A DNA stretch of 7,018 bases from Bacillota bacterium (GCA_023389005.1 JAEWFE010000049.1:1-7018), one strand, 5' to 3'. Positions 1 to 6,021 are shown, numbered from the stretch's first letter. Translations and numbers: made by a program. Notes: generated by a model not told the origin, from the letters alone.

Positions 1-486
1 GTATTGATGGAAGAGATTGCCGAAAGTTTTTATCAAGCATTTAAAGAATCAGGGATTACCAAGGTAGTGACGATTGAAGCTTCAGGTATTGTGCCAGCTG
101 TGTATACTGCCCAAAAATTCGGTGTACCAATGATTTATGCGCGCAAGTCAAAAAGTTTAACAATGAATGAAGAATTGCTAACGACAGAAGTTTATTCATT
201 TACCAAACAAGTGACTAGTACAGTTTCGATTTCACGTAAATTTTTATCAAAAGAAGATAAAGTGTTAATTATTGATGATTTCTTAGCAAATGGTCAAGCG
301 GCAAAAGGATTGATTGAATTATGTCGTCAAGCCGATGCGAGTGTTGAAGGAATTGGAATATTAATTGAAAAATCTTTCCAACCTGGACGCAAATTATTAG
401 AAGAGATAGGGGTTAAAGTCGTTTCCCTTGCTCGTATTTCATCGCTTGAAAACGGCAAAATTACATTTATTGAAGGAGACGCTTAG
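1..486 (+). CDS. xpt: Xanthine phosphoribosyltransferase, 5'-truncated by the window edge
   Basis: This cytoplasmic salvage enzyme converts xanthine plus PRPP to XMP and pyrophosphate. The reading frame is already open at base 1, and the first codons (VLMEEIAESF) align with about residue 33 of the roughly 194-residue B. subtilis Xpt. About 32 N-terminal residues and the true start therefore lie to the left, and the internal TTG or ATG at bases 4-9 should not be taken as the start. The type I phosphoribosyltransferase PRPP loop is clear at 262-303 (VLIIDDFLANGQAA, with the paired acidic residues). Other family-typical stretches are TIEASGIVPAV, YARKSKSLT, YSFTKQ, GIGILIEKSFQPGR and SLARISSLE. 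The stop at 484-486 is 4 bases before pbuX, and the pbuX Shine-Dalgarno lies inside the last codons of xpt, so the two are surely cotranscribed. The promoter, and any PurR box or guanine riboswitch controlling it, would be outside the window. Confidence 0.96.
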   Translation, partial: VLMEEIAESFYQAFKESGITKVVTIEASGIVPAVYTAQKFGVPMIYARKSKSLTMNEELLTTEVYSFTKQVTSTVSISRKFLSKEDKVLIIDDFLANGQAAKGLIELCRQADASVEGIGILIEKSFQPGRKLLEEIGVKVVSLARISSLENGKITFIEGDA

Positions 487-490
487 ACAA

Positions 491-1768
491 ATGAATCAAG
501 TGCAAAATGGAAAAGCAGCAGTTTTAGGGTTACAACATTTACTTGCGATGTATGCGGGTGCCGTCGCAGTGCCTTTATTAATCGGGATGGGCTTAGGATT
601 TGATGAAGCGCAAATGACTTACTTGATTTCGATTGATATTTTTATGTGTGGGGTGGCAACTTTATTACAATTAACCGTGACTAAGTTTTTTGGGATTGGC
701 TTGCCGGTCGTTTTAGGTTGTGCGATTCAGGCCGTTTCGCCATTAATCATTATTGGTTCTAAAAATGGTGTCGGGGCCATTTATGGTTCAATTATTGCAG
801 CGGGCATTTATGTCGTATTGATTGCTGGTTTATTCTCAAAAGTGAAAGTATTATTCCCACCAATTGTTACGGGAACGGTTATTACGGTCATTGGCTTAAC
901 CTTGATTCCAGTGGCGATTACTAAGATGGGTGGCGGCGATGCAAGTGCCAAAACTTTTGGTGATCCAGCAAGTTTAATTCAAGCAGCCGTAACGATTCTT
1001 TTAATTTTAGGTGTACAAGCCTTTGCCAAAGGATTTTTACGTTCGATTTCAGTTTTAATTGGTTTAGTGGGTGGTACAATTTTAGCTTGTTTGATGGGCA
1101 ATGTGAGTTTTTCAGCAATTGGTCATGCACCGATTTTCCATGTTCCGCAACCATTTTACTTTGGTATGCCAAAATTTGATGTGTGGTCGATTCTTTTGAT
1201 GATTATTATTTCAACGATAAGCATGGTCGAATCAACGGGTGTTTATTTTGCACTTGGAGACATTACTGGAAAAAATATTGGTGAAGAAGATTTAAAACGT
1301 GGGTATCGCGCGGAAGGTTTAGCGGTTATCTTAGGTGGTATCTTTAATACTTTCCCATATACGGGATTTTCACAAAATGTTGGGTTAGTACAATTGTCAG
1401 GAATTAAATCCACACGTCCGATTTACTTCTCGGCTTTCTTCTTAATTATTTTAGGTTTATTCCCTAAAGTGGGTGCTGTGGCTCAAATCATTCCAGAACC
1501 AGTATTAGGTGGTGGGATGTTAGTCATGTTTGGTATGGTGGCTGTGCAAGGGATGCGTATGTTGTCTAAAGTGAATTTTGAAGATGATAAGAATTTATTA
1601 ATCGTGGCCTTATCGATTGGTTTAGGTCTAGGTTTTAATAGCTTACCAACCTTATTCCAACATTTACCACAAACTGTGCAAATGTTTACCGGAAATGGGA
1701 TTGTGATGAGTAGTATTACCGCAATTATTTTAAATCTACTCTTTCATGGATTAAAAGAAAAAGCTTAA
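491..1768 (+). CDS. pbuX: Xanthine permease, NCS2 (nucleobase:cation symporter-2) family
   Basis: This 425-residue integral membrane transporter is expected to import xanthine with a cation (H+) and feed Xpt, encoded just upstream. I chose the ATG at 491 because GAAGGAGA (472-479) precedes it by 11 bases and the protein then begins in family style (MNQVQNGKAAVLGLQHLLAM). The in-frame extension back to 428 would run deep into xpt. The protein is almost wholly hydrophobic, with an estimated 12-14 membrane segments. Family landmarks are the TM1 Gln-His pair (Q15-H16), the TM8-region glutamate in VESTG (E247), and the NCS2 signature FSQNVGLVQLSG with Q295-N296. These match functional residues known in E. 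coli XanQ. Where XanQ has an aspartate four residues after that glutamate, this protein has V251. Specificity for xanthine rather than uracil or urate is inferred from the pairing with xpt. The usual length is kept and the frame is intact. Confidence 0.95.
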   Translation: MNQVQNGKAAVLGLQHLLAMYAGAVAVPLLIGMGLGFDEAQMTYLISIDIFMCGVATLLQLTVTKFFGIGLPVVLGCAIQAVSPLIIIGSKNGVGAIYGSIIAAGIYVVLIAGLFSKVKVLFPPIVTGTVITVIGLTLIPVAITKMGGGDASAKTFGDPASLIQAAVTILLILGVQAFAKGFLRSISVLIGLVGGTILACLMGNVSFSAIGHAPIFHVPQPFYFGMPKFDVWSILLMIIISTISMVESTGVYFALGDITGKNIGEEDLKRGYRAEGLAVILGGIFNTFPYTGFSQNVGLVQLSGIKSTRPIYFSAFFLIILGLFPKVGAVAQIIPEPVLGGGMLVMFGMVAVQGMRMLSKVNFEDDKNLLIVALSIGLGLGFNSLPTLFQHLPQTVQMFTGNGIVMSSITAIILNLLFHGLKEKA

Positions 1769-1775
1769 TTGTTTG

Positions 1776-1810
1776 AAGACTCATTGTGTTTGCAGTGGGT
1801 CTTTTTATTT
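1776..1810 (+). terminator. Intrinsic terminator after pbuX
   Basis: The left arm 1776-1786 (AAGACTCATTG) pairs with 1793-1803 (CAGTGGGTCTT) to give an 11-bp stem with two G-U wobbles and a 6-base loop (TGTTTG). A run of T follows (1802-1806, then ATTT). It lies 7 bases after the pbuX stop and should end the xpt-pbuX transcript. Its T tail overlaps the first PurR box by 4 bases. Confidence 0.88.
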
Positions 1811-1819
1811 CCGAACTAT
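1807..1819 (+). promoter_or_regulatory. PurR box 1 upstream of purE
   Basis: ATTTCCGAACTAT is a 13 of 13 match to the lactococcal PurBox consensus AWWWCCGAACWWT. Its central G (1813) lies 64 bases before the first base of the purE -10 box, which puts it at about -76 from the expected transcription start. PurBoxes of PurR-activated L. lactis promoters sit at that position. PurR senses PRPP in Lactococcus and Bacillus. The regulator gene itself is not in the window. Confidence 0.85.
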
Positions 1820-1837
1820 TTTCAATAAATATAAGAT

Positions 1838-1850
1838 ATTATTCGAATTT
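1838..1850 (-). promoter_or_regulatory. Inverted PurR box 2 upstream of purE
   Basis: ATTATTCGAATTT matches the reverse complement of the PurBox consensus (AWWGTTCGGWWWT) at 11 of 13 positions and keeps the TTCG core. It is inverted relative to box 1, with 18 bases between the 13-mers and 30 bases between core centres. That spacing is close to the paired boxes bound by B. subtilis PurR. It ends 3 bases before the -35 hexamer. The core is AT-rich and nearly palindromic (ATTCGAAT), so a chance match is possible. Confidence 0.6.
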
Positions 1851-1853
1851 GTT

Positions 1854-1882
1854 TTGACTTAGCAGTTTTTGCTTGTTAGAAT
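1854..1882 (+). promoter_or_regulatory. Sigma-A-type promoter for purEKB
   Basis: The -35 TTGACT (1854-1859) and -10 TAGAAT (1877-1882) are separated by exactly 17 bases, and an extended -10 TG lies at 1874-1875. The expected start is near 1889-1890, giving a leader of only about 28 bases before the purE ATG. There is no room for a purine riboswitch or attenuator, unlike the long leader of the B. subtilis pur operon. Confidence 0.85.
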
Positions 1883-1916
1883 ATATGTGAAATCTTTATT
1901 AAAAGGAGCAAAATCA

Positions 1917-2405
1917 ATGGAACCTGTTGTAGCTGTTGTCATGGGGAGTACTTCCGATTGGGAAACAATGAAAAATGCGTGTGAGGTATTGGACGAATAT
2001 GGTGTAGCGTATGAGAAAAAAGTCGTTTCTGCGCATCGTACACCGGATTTAATGTTTGAATTCGCTGAAAAAGCTAGACAGCGTGGCATCAAAGTTATTA
2101 TTGCTGGTGCTGGGGGAGCGGCTCATTTGCCAGGGATGATTGCAGCGAAATGTACATTGCCAGTGATTGGTGTACCCGTACAATCGCGTGCCTTGAATGG
2201 ATTAGATTCGCTTTTATCCATTGTACAGATGCCAGCTGGCGTACCTGTTGCGACGACTGCTATTGGAAAAGCTGGGGCAACTAATGCAGGAATACTTGCA
2301 GTTGAGATGCTTTCCATGTATGATTTAAAGATAGCAGGAAAAATTCAGGAAAAACGTTTGAATTCTGAAAAAATAGTCAAAGAAAGTAGTGATCAGCTTG
2401 TTTAA
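1917..2405 (+). CDS. purE: N5-carboxyaminoimidazole ribonucleotide mutase (PurE, class I)
   Basis: This cytoplasmic enzyme moves the carboxyl group of N5-CAIR to carbon 4 to give CAIR in de novo purine synthesis, using the product of PurK encoded next. The protein is 162 residues, the usual length for class I PurE. The ATG at 1917 is chosen because AAGGAG (1903-1908) precedes it by 8 bases and it gives the standard N-terminus MEPVVAVVMGSTSDW. An upstream in-frame TTG at 1869 lies before the predicted transcription start. Landmarks are GSTSDW (10-15), SAHRTP (38-43, with the active-site His40), the glycine-rich AGAGGAAHLPGM (63-74), RALNG (91-95) and the stretch QMPAGVPVAT (104-113). The final 20 or so residues are charged and less conserved. 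It is the first gene after the PurR-box promoter, and its 3' end overlaps the start of purK. Confidence 0.97.
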   Translation: MEPVVAVVMGSTSDWETMKNACEVLDEYGVAYEKKVVSAHRTPDLMFEFAEKARQRGIKVIIAGAGGAAHLPGMIAAKCTLPVIGVPVQSRALNGLDSLLSIVQMPAGVPVATTAIGKAGATNAGILAVEMLSMYDLKIAGKIQEKRLNSEKIVKESSDQLV

Positions 2406-3516
2406 ACCGATTATGCCTGGAGAGACCATCGGAATTGTTGGTGGTGGTCAATTAGGGCGGATGATGAGCTTAAGTGCGAAAAAAATGGGTTTTCGTGTAG
2501 GTGTGTTAGACCCAACTGCTGATTGTCCGGCTGCACAGGTGGCAGATTGGCATATTGTGGCAAGTTATGACGATACCATGGCCTTAGAAGAAATGGCTCG
2601 TCGTTGTGCCGTGATTACCTATGAATTTGAAAATGTGAGTGTGGAAAGTTTAAATGCGATTTTACCAATTAGCTATATTCCACAAGGTACAGACCTTTTA
2701 GCGATTACCCAAGACCGTCTATTAGAAAAAGCCTTTTTAGAAGCAAATAATGTCGTCATTGCACCCTATGCAACAATTATCCATCCTAGTGATATTCCAG
2801 ATGCGATTGAAGGGATTGGATATCCATGTGTACTTAAAACGACGCGTGGTGGATATGATGGCAAAGGGCAATATGTCTTGTACGGGGTGAAGGACTTAGC
2901 GCCGTCAATGGATTTATTGCGTGAAGGAACTTGTGAATTAGAGGCTTGGATTCCTTTTGAAAAAGAAATTTCTGTGATGGTGGCTGGCAATGGAAAGGAA
3001 TATATTCCATTTCCAGTGGTTGAAAATATTCATCATGATAATATTTTACATGAGACGATTGCACCTGCTCGTATTGATCCAGAGGTGGCAAAAGAAGCAC
3101 AGCGTATTGCTTTAGAAATTGCTCAAGCCTTAAATTTACATGGGGTACTAGGAATTGAGATGTTCTTAACAGAAACTGGCAGCATTTATGTCAATGAATT
3201 AGCCCCTCGTCCACATAATTCAGGACATTATTCCATCGAAGCTTGTGATATGAGTCAGTTTGATATGCATATTCGCGGTATTTGCGGATGGCCTTTAGCT
3301 GATGTGAAATTATTATCCCCAGCTGTGATGGTAAATATTTTAGGACAACATCATGAAAAATGTCGTCAATTAATTTTGGAAAAACCATCTTGGCAATTTC
3401 ATGATTATGGTAAAAAAGAAGTGAAAACCGGTCGAAAAATGGGGCATATTACCATCTTGACTGAAAATATAGAAGATACATTAAAAGAAATTCAACAAAC
3501 CAATATTTGGGATTAA
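2398..3516 (+). CDS. purK: N5-carboxyaminoimidazole ribonucleotide synthase (PurK)
   Basis: This ATP-grasp enzyme joins bicarbonate to AIR with ATP hydrolysis to form N5-CAIR, which PurE then rearranges. With a TTG start at 2398 it has 372 residues, near the usual size. The N-terminus MFKPIMPGETIG aligns well with B. subtilis PurK (MSKQIIYPGAVIG) and overlaps purE by 8 bases. Other possible starts are GTG 2389 (375 residues) and ATG 2413 (367 residues). None has a strong Shine-Dalgarno, only AAAGAAAG just upstream, so translation probably relies on coupling to purE. Landmarks, numbered from TTG 2398, are the nucleotide-fold loop IGIVGGGQLGRM (11-22), ITYEFENV (73-80), the ATP-grasp glycine loop RGGYDGKGQ (150-158), ENIHHDNIL (209-217), and EMFL plus VNELAPRPHNSGHY (254-257 and 265-278) with the metal-binding acidic residues. 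The C-terminus carries the family's KMGHIT motif. Confidence 0.95.
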   Translation: MFKPIMPGETIGIVGGGQLGRMMSLSAKKMGFRVGVLDPTADCPAAQVADWHIVASYDDTMALEEMARRCAVITYEFENVSVESLNAILPISYIPQGTDLLAITQDRLLEKAFLEANNVVIAPYATIIHPSDIPDAIEGIGYPCVLKTTRGGYDGKGQYVLYGVKDLAPSMDLLREGTCELEAWIPFEKEISVMVAGNGKEYIPFPVVENIHHDNILHETIAPARIDPEVAKEAQRIALEIAQALNLHGVLGIEMFLTETGSIYVNELAPRPHNSGHYSIEACDMSQFDMHIRGICGWPLADVKLLSPAVMVNILGQHHEKCRQLILEKPSWQFHDYGKKEVKTGRKMGHITILTENIEDTLKEIQQTNIWD

Positions 3517-3528
3517 AGGAGAAGAGTA

Positions 3529-4827
3529 ATGTTACCACGTTATACTAGAGAAGAAATGGGTCGTATTTGGACTGATCAAAATCGTTATCAAGCATGGTTA
3601 GAAGTGGAGATTTTAGCTGATGAAGCCTGGGCCGAACTTGGTGAAATTCCAAAAGAAGATGTGCAAAAGATTCGTGACAATGCAACTTTTGATATCGATC
3701 GTATTTTAGAAATTGAAGAACAAACTCGTCATGATGTGGTTGCTTTTACACGTGCGGTTTCAGAATCATTAGGCGAAGAACGTAAATGGGTACACTATGG
3801 TTTAACTTCTACGGATGTCGTGGATACTGCTTATGGTTACCTTATTCGTCAAGCAAATGATATTTTGCGTGTGGGCTTACAACGTTTAACAGATGTGATT
3901 GCTAAAAAAGCCAAAGAACACAAATATACGGTGATGATGGGACGTACTCATGGTGTTCATGCAGAGCCAACAACTTTTGGGTTAAAACTCGCTTTATGGT
4001 ACTCTGAAATGAAACGCAATATCGAACGTTTTGAACATGCGGCTAAAGGGGTTGAAGCTGGTAAAATCAGTGGCGCAGTAGGGACTTTTGCCAATATCCC
4101 TCCATTTGTTGAAAGTTATGTCTGTGAAAAGTTACAAATTCGTCCGCAAGAAATCTCAACACAGGTCTTACCTCGTGATTTACACGCAGAATATTTAGCG
4201 ACAATGGCTTTAATTGCGACAAGTATCGAAAAATTTGCAACTGAAATCCGTGGCTTACAAAAATCTGAAACTCGTGAAGTGGAAGAATTCTTTGCTAAAG
4301 GTCAAAAAGGTTCTTCTGCAATGCCGCATAAACGTAATCCAATCGGCTCAGAAAATATGGCAGGTCTTGCTCGTGTGATCCGTGGTCATATGATTACTGC
4401 CTATGAAAATGTTTCTTTATGGCATGAACGCGATATTTCTCATTCATCAGCTGAACGGATTATTATTCCGGATACGACGATTTTATTAGATTATATGTTG
4501 CATCGCTTTAGTAATATTGTTGAAAAATTAACGGTATTCCCAGAAAATATGAAGCGTAACATGAATGCGACATTTGGTTTAATTTATAGTCAACGTGTGA
4601 TGCTGAAATTAATCGATAAAGGCTTAACGCGTGAACAAGCATATGATTTAGTTCAACCAAATACAGCTAAATCATGGGATGAACAACGTGATTTCCGTCC
4701 ACTTATTGAAGCGGATGAAACGATTATGTCTCATTTAACCAAAGAAGATTTAGATGATGCTTTTGATTATCACTATCATCTGAAAAATGTCGACACCATC
4801 TTTGAACGAGTTGGCTTAGGCGAATAA
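3529..4827 (+). CDS. purB: Adenylosuccinate lyase
   Basis: This homotetrameric cytoplasmic enzyme removes fumarate twice in purine synthesis: from SAICAR to give AICAR, and from adenylosuccinate to give AMP. The 432-residue protein has the length of the Bacillus-type enzyme. The start at 3529 follows AAAGGAGA (3515-3522), which overlaps the purK stop, and the gap between the genes is 12 bases. Catalytic landmarks fall at the same numbers as in B. subtilis PurB: His68 in TRHDVVAF, His141 in GRTHGVHAEPTTFG, the fumarase/aspartase-superfamily signature GSSAMPHKRNP (261-271) with the mobile-loop serine pair at 262-263 and Lys268, and Glu275. The middle is all-helical, as expected for the superfamily. 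It is the last gene of the first unit and a strong terminator follows 7 bases later. The supply of lyase is thus tied to PurE and PurK rather than to PurC. Confidence 0.97.
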   Translation: MLPRYTREEMGRIWTDQNRYQAWLEVEILADEAWAELGEIPKEDVQKIRDNATFDIDRILEIEEQTRHDVVAFTRAVSESLGEERKWVHYGLTSTDVVDTAYGYLIRQANDILRVGLQRLTDVIAKKAKEHKYTVMMGRTHGVHAEPTTFGLKLALWYSEMKRNIERFEHAAKGVEAGKISGAVGTFANIPPFVESYVCEKLQIRPQEISTQVLPRDLHAEYLATMALIATSIEKFATEIRGLQKSETREVEEFFAKGQKGSSAMPHKRNPIGSENMAGLARVIRGHMITAYENVSLWHERDISHSSAERIIIPDTTILLDYMLHRFSNIVEKLTVFPENMKRNMNATFGLIYSQRVMLKLIDKGLTREQAYDLVQPNTAKSWDEQRDFRPLIEADETIMSHLTKEDLDDAFDYHYHLKNVDTIFERVGLGE

Positions 4828-4834
4828 CTTAAAT

Positions 4835-4875
4835 ATAGACGAATGGTTACTCCAAATCATTCGTCTATTTTTATT
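4835..4875 (+). terminator. Intrinsic terminator between purB and purC
   Basis: The left arm 4835-4848 (ATAGACGAATGGTT) pairs with 4855-4868 (AATCATTCGTCTAT) to give a 14-bp stem with one G-U wobble and a 6-base loop (ACTCCA). The run TTTTTATT (4868-4875) follows. It begins 7 bases after the purB stop. It should stop or strongly reduce read-through, so purC needs its own promoter. Confidence 0.93.
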
Positions 4876-4912
4876 AGTTTGTGTAAAATGTTTTACTGAA
4901 TGATATCAATAA

Positions 4913-4925
4913 AAACACGAACAAT
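4913..4925 (+). promoter_or_regulatory. PurR box upstream of purC
   Basis: AAACACGAACAAT matches the PurBox consensus AWWWCCGAACWWT at 11 of 13 positions and keeps the CGAAC core. Its central G (4919) is 64 bases before the first base of the purC -10 box, exactly the distance seen at purE, so it falls at about -76. I see no inverted partner at the spacing used upstream of purE. The shared spacing, more than the match score, supports this call. Confidence 0.75.
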
Positions 4926-4959
4926 ATATAGAAAATGAGTTTAAAATATAAACAAATTA

Positions 4960-4988
4960 TTGAAAATCTTTTGAAAGTAACATAGAAT
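4960..4988 (+). promoter_or_regulatory. Sigma-A-type promoter for purCSQL
   Basis: The -35 TTGAAA (4960-4965) and -10 TAGAAT (4983-4988) have a 17-base spacer. The -10 hexamer is identical to that of purE. Very A/T-rich DNA (about 4937-4959) precedes the -35. The expected start is near A4995, giving a leader of about 45 bases with no room for a riboswitch. A second TTGAAA at 4971-4976 is too close to the -10 box to be the -35. Confidence 0.8.
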
Positions 4989-5025
4989 GTGAATAGATGA
5001 ATAATACGTTCATAAATATGATGAT

Positions 5026-5040
5026 TTTCGAGGTGCGAAA
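5026..5040 (+). promoter_or_regulatory. purC Shine-Dalgarno in the loop of a small hairpin
   Basis: GAGGTG (5030-5035) is the ribosome binding site, only 4 bases before the purC ATG (5040). It lies between TTTCG (5026-5030) and CGAAA (5036-5040), which can form a 5-bp stem with AGGTG as the loop and the A of the start codon in the stem. The stem is short and probably weak. Confidence 0.5.
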
Positions 5041-5750
5041 TGGAAAAGCTAGAACTGCTTTATGAAGGCAAGGCTAAAAAATTGTATAGTACAGATGAAG
5101 AAGACGTAATATTAGCGGAGTATATGGATCAAGCAACGGCACTGAATGGTTTGAAGAAAGATGCAATTTCAGGTAAAGGAGCGATGAATAACCAGATTAC
5201 TTCGCTTATTTTTGATAAATTGGCAGAAAATGGTGTGCCAAGTCACTTCATCCGCAAAATTTCTGAAACCGAACAATTGATTCAAAAGGTGAAAATTATT
5301 CCATTAGAAGTCGTTGTTCGGAATGTAGCTGCTGGAAGTTTTTCAAAACGTTTAGATATTAAGGAAGGAACACCTCTAAGTTTTCCAATCGTTGAATTTT
5401 ATTATAAAGAAGACCGTCTGGATGATCCGTTTATTAATGATCAACATGTCTTAGTATTAGATATTGCGACTCAAGAAGAAATTGATCAAATCAAAGCATT
5501 GGCACTAAAAGTCAATGAAGTCTTAAAGGCGTGGTTCTTAACTTTAGATATTCGATTAATTGATTTTAAAATTGAAGTTGGACGTACAAAAGAAGGCGAG
5601 ATTTTATTGGCAGATGAGATTTCACCGGATACTTGTCGTTTGTGGGATGTTCATACCAATGATCATTTAGACAAAGATATTTATCGTCGTGATTTAGGTG
5701 ATTTGGTCCCAGTTTATCAAGAAGTTTTACGTAGAATTGAAAATAATTAA
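5040..5750 (+). CDS. purC: Phosphoribosylaminoimidazole-succinocarboxamide (SAICAR) synthase
   Basis: This cytoplasmic enzyme couples CAIR to L-aspartate using ATP, giving SAICAR, the substrate of PurB. The protein has 236 residues, the usual length for a single-domain bacterial PurC. The ATG at 5040 gives the standard N-terminus (MEKLELLYEGKAKKLY). Landmarks are the ATP-binding stretch YEGKAKKLY (8-16), SGKGAMNNQITSLIF (44-58), SETEQL (75-80), the first PurC signature PLEVVVRNVAAGS (88-100), EFYYK (119-123), the second signature LIDFKIEVG (173-181), and LADEISPDTCRLWD (190-203), which lines the active site. It is the first gene of the second unit, behind its own PurR-box promoter, and 15 bases separate it from purS. 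The frame is intact. Two sequences resembling PurR boxes lie inside the gene and are listed in the findings. Confidence 0.97.
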   Translation: MEKLELLYEGKAKKLYSTDEEDVILAEYMDQATALNGLKKDAISGKGAMNNQITSLIFDKLAENGVPSHFIRKISETEQLIQKVKIIPLEVVVRNVAAGSFSKRLDIKEGTPLSFPIVEFYYKEDRLDDPFINDQHVLVLDIATQEEIDQIKALALKVNEVLKAWFLTLDIRLIDFKIEVGRTKEGEILLADEISPDTCRLWDVHTNDHLDKDIYRRDLGDLVPVYQEVLRRIENN

Positions 5751-5765
5751 TAAAGGAGTACAATC

Positions 5766-6020
5766 ATGGTTTTTGTAAAAGTTTATGTTACTTATAAAGA
5801 GTCTGTTTTAGATCCTCAAGGTGAGGCGGTTAAAGGAGCATTACATCGCATGGGTTATAGCGAAATTGAAGAGGTTAGAATTGGTAAATATTTCGAAATG
5901 CAAGTCAACCCTGGAACTCGTCCTGTTGAAGAAGTCATTGAAGAAGCTTGTGATAAATTATTAGCAAATGTCAACATGGAAACTTATCGATTCGAAATCA
6001 TGGATGTGGAGGAAGCTTAA
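5766..6020 (+). CDS. purS: FGAM synthase subunit PurS
   Basis: This small subunit of the Firmicute-type FGAM synthase bridges PurQ (glutaminase) and small PurL (synthase), helping ammonia pass between them. The protein has 84 residues, the typical length. It begins VFVKVYVTYKESVLDPQGEA, with the DPQGEAV motif at 16-22 that is characteristic of PurS. The remainder fits the family's alternating strand and helix pattern (EIEEVRIGKYFEM, then a long acidic helix and ETYRFEIMDVEEA). Start 5766 follows AAAGGAG (5752-5758) by 7 bases. The purQ Shine-Dalgarno is inside its last codons, and only one base separates the purS stop from the purQ ATG, so synthesis of the two subunits is likely coupled. Confidence 0.96.
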   Translation: MVFVKVYVTYKESVLDPQGEAVKGALHRMGYSEIEEVRIGKYFEMQVNPGTRPVEEVIEEACDKLLANVNMETYRFEIMDVEEA

Positions 6021-6021
6021 C

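Noticed and set aside
428..490. N-terminal extension of the permease frame back into xpt
   Set aside because: It lies wholly within the conserved xpt end, is not hydrophobic in the family pattern, and the ATG at 491 has a well-placed GAAGGAGA.
921..1172. Open frame on the minus strand within pbuX (83 residues), and similar minus-strand frames at 1859-2092, 2123-2317, 2766-3100, 3191-3388 and 5566-5763
   Set aside because: All lie opposite conserved genes with intact frames or extend only slightly into the gaps, show no recognisable protein features, and are explained as shadows of the coding strand.
4901..4908. TGATATCA palindrome in the purB-purC gap
   Set aside because: An 8-base palindrome in AT-rich DNA is expected by chance and it matches no known operator pattern.
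5005..5017. GTTCAT-containing sequence in the purC leader as an inverted second PurR box
   Set aside because: It loses the TTCG core and has four mismatches, and the spacing to the first box is about 90 bases rather than 30.
5968..6021. N-terminal extension of the purQ frame into purS
   Set aside because: PurQ family proteins begin directly at MKFAVIVFPG-type sequence, and the ATG at 6022 has GGAGGA 8 bases upstream.
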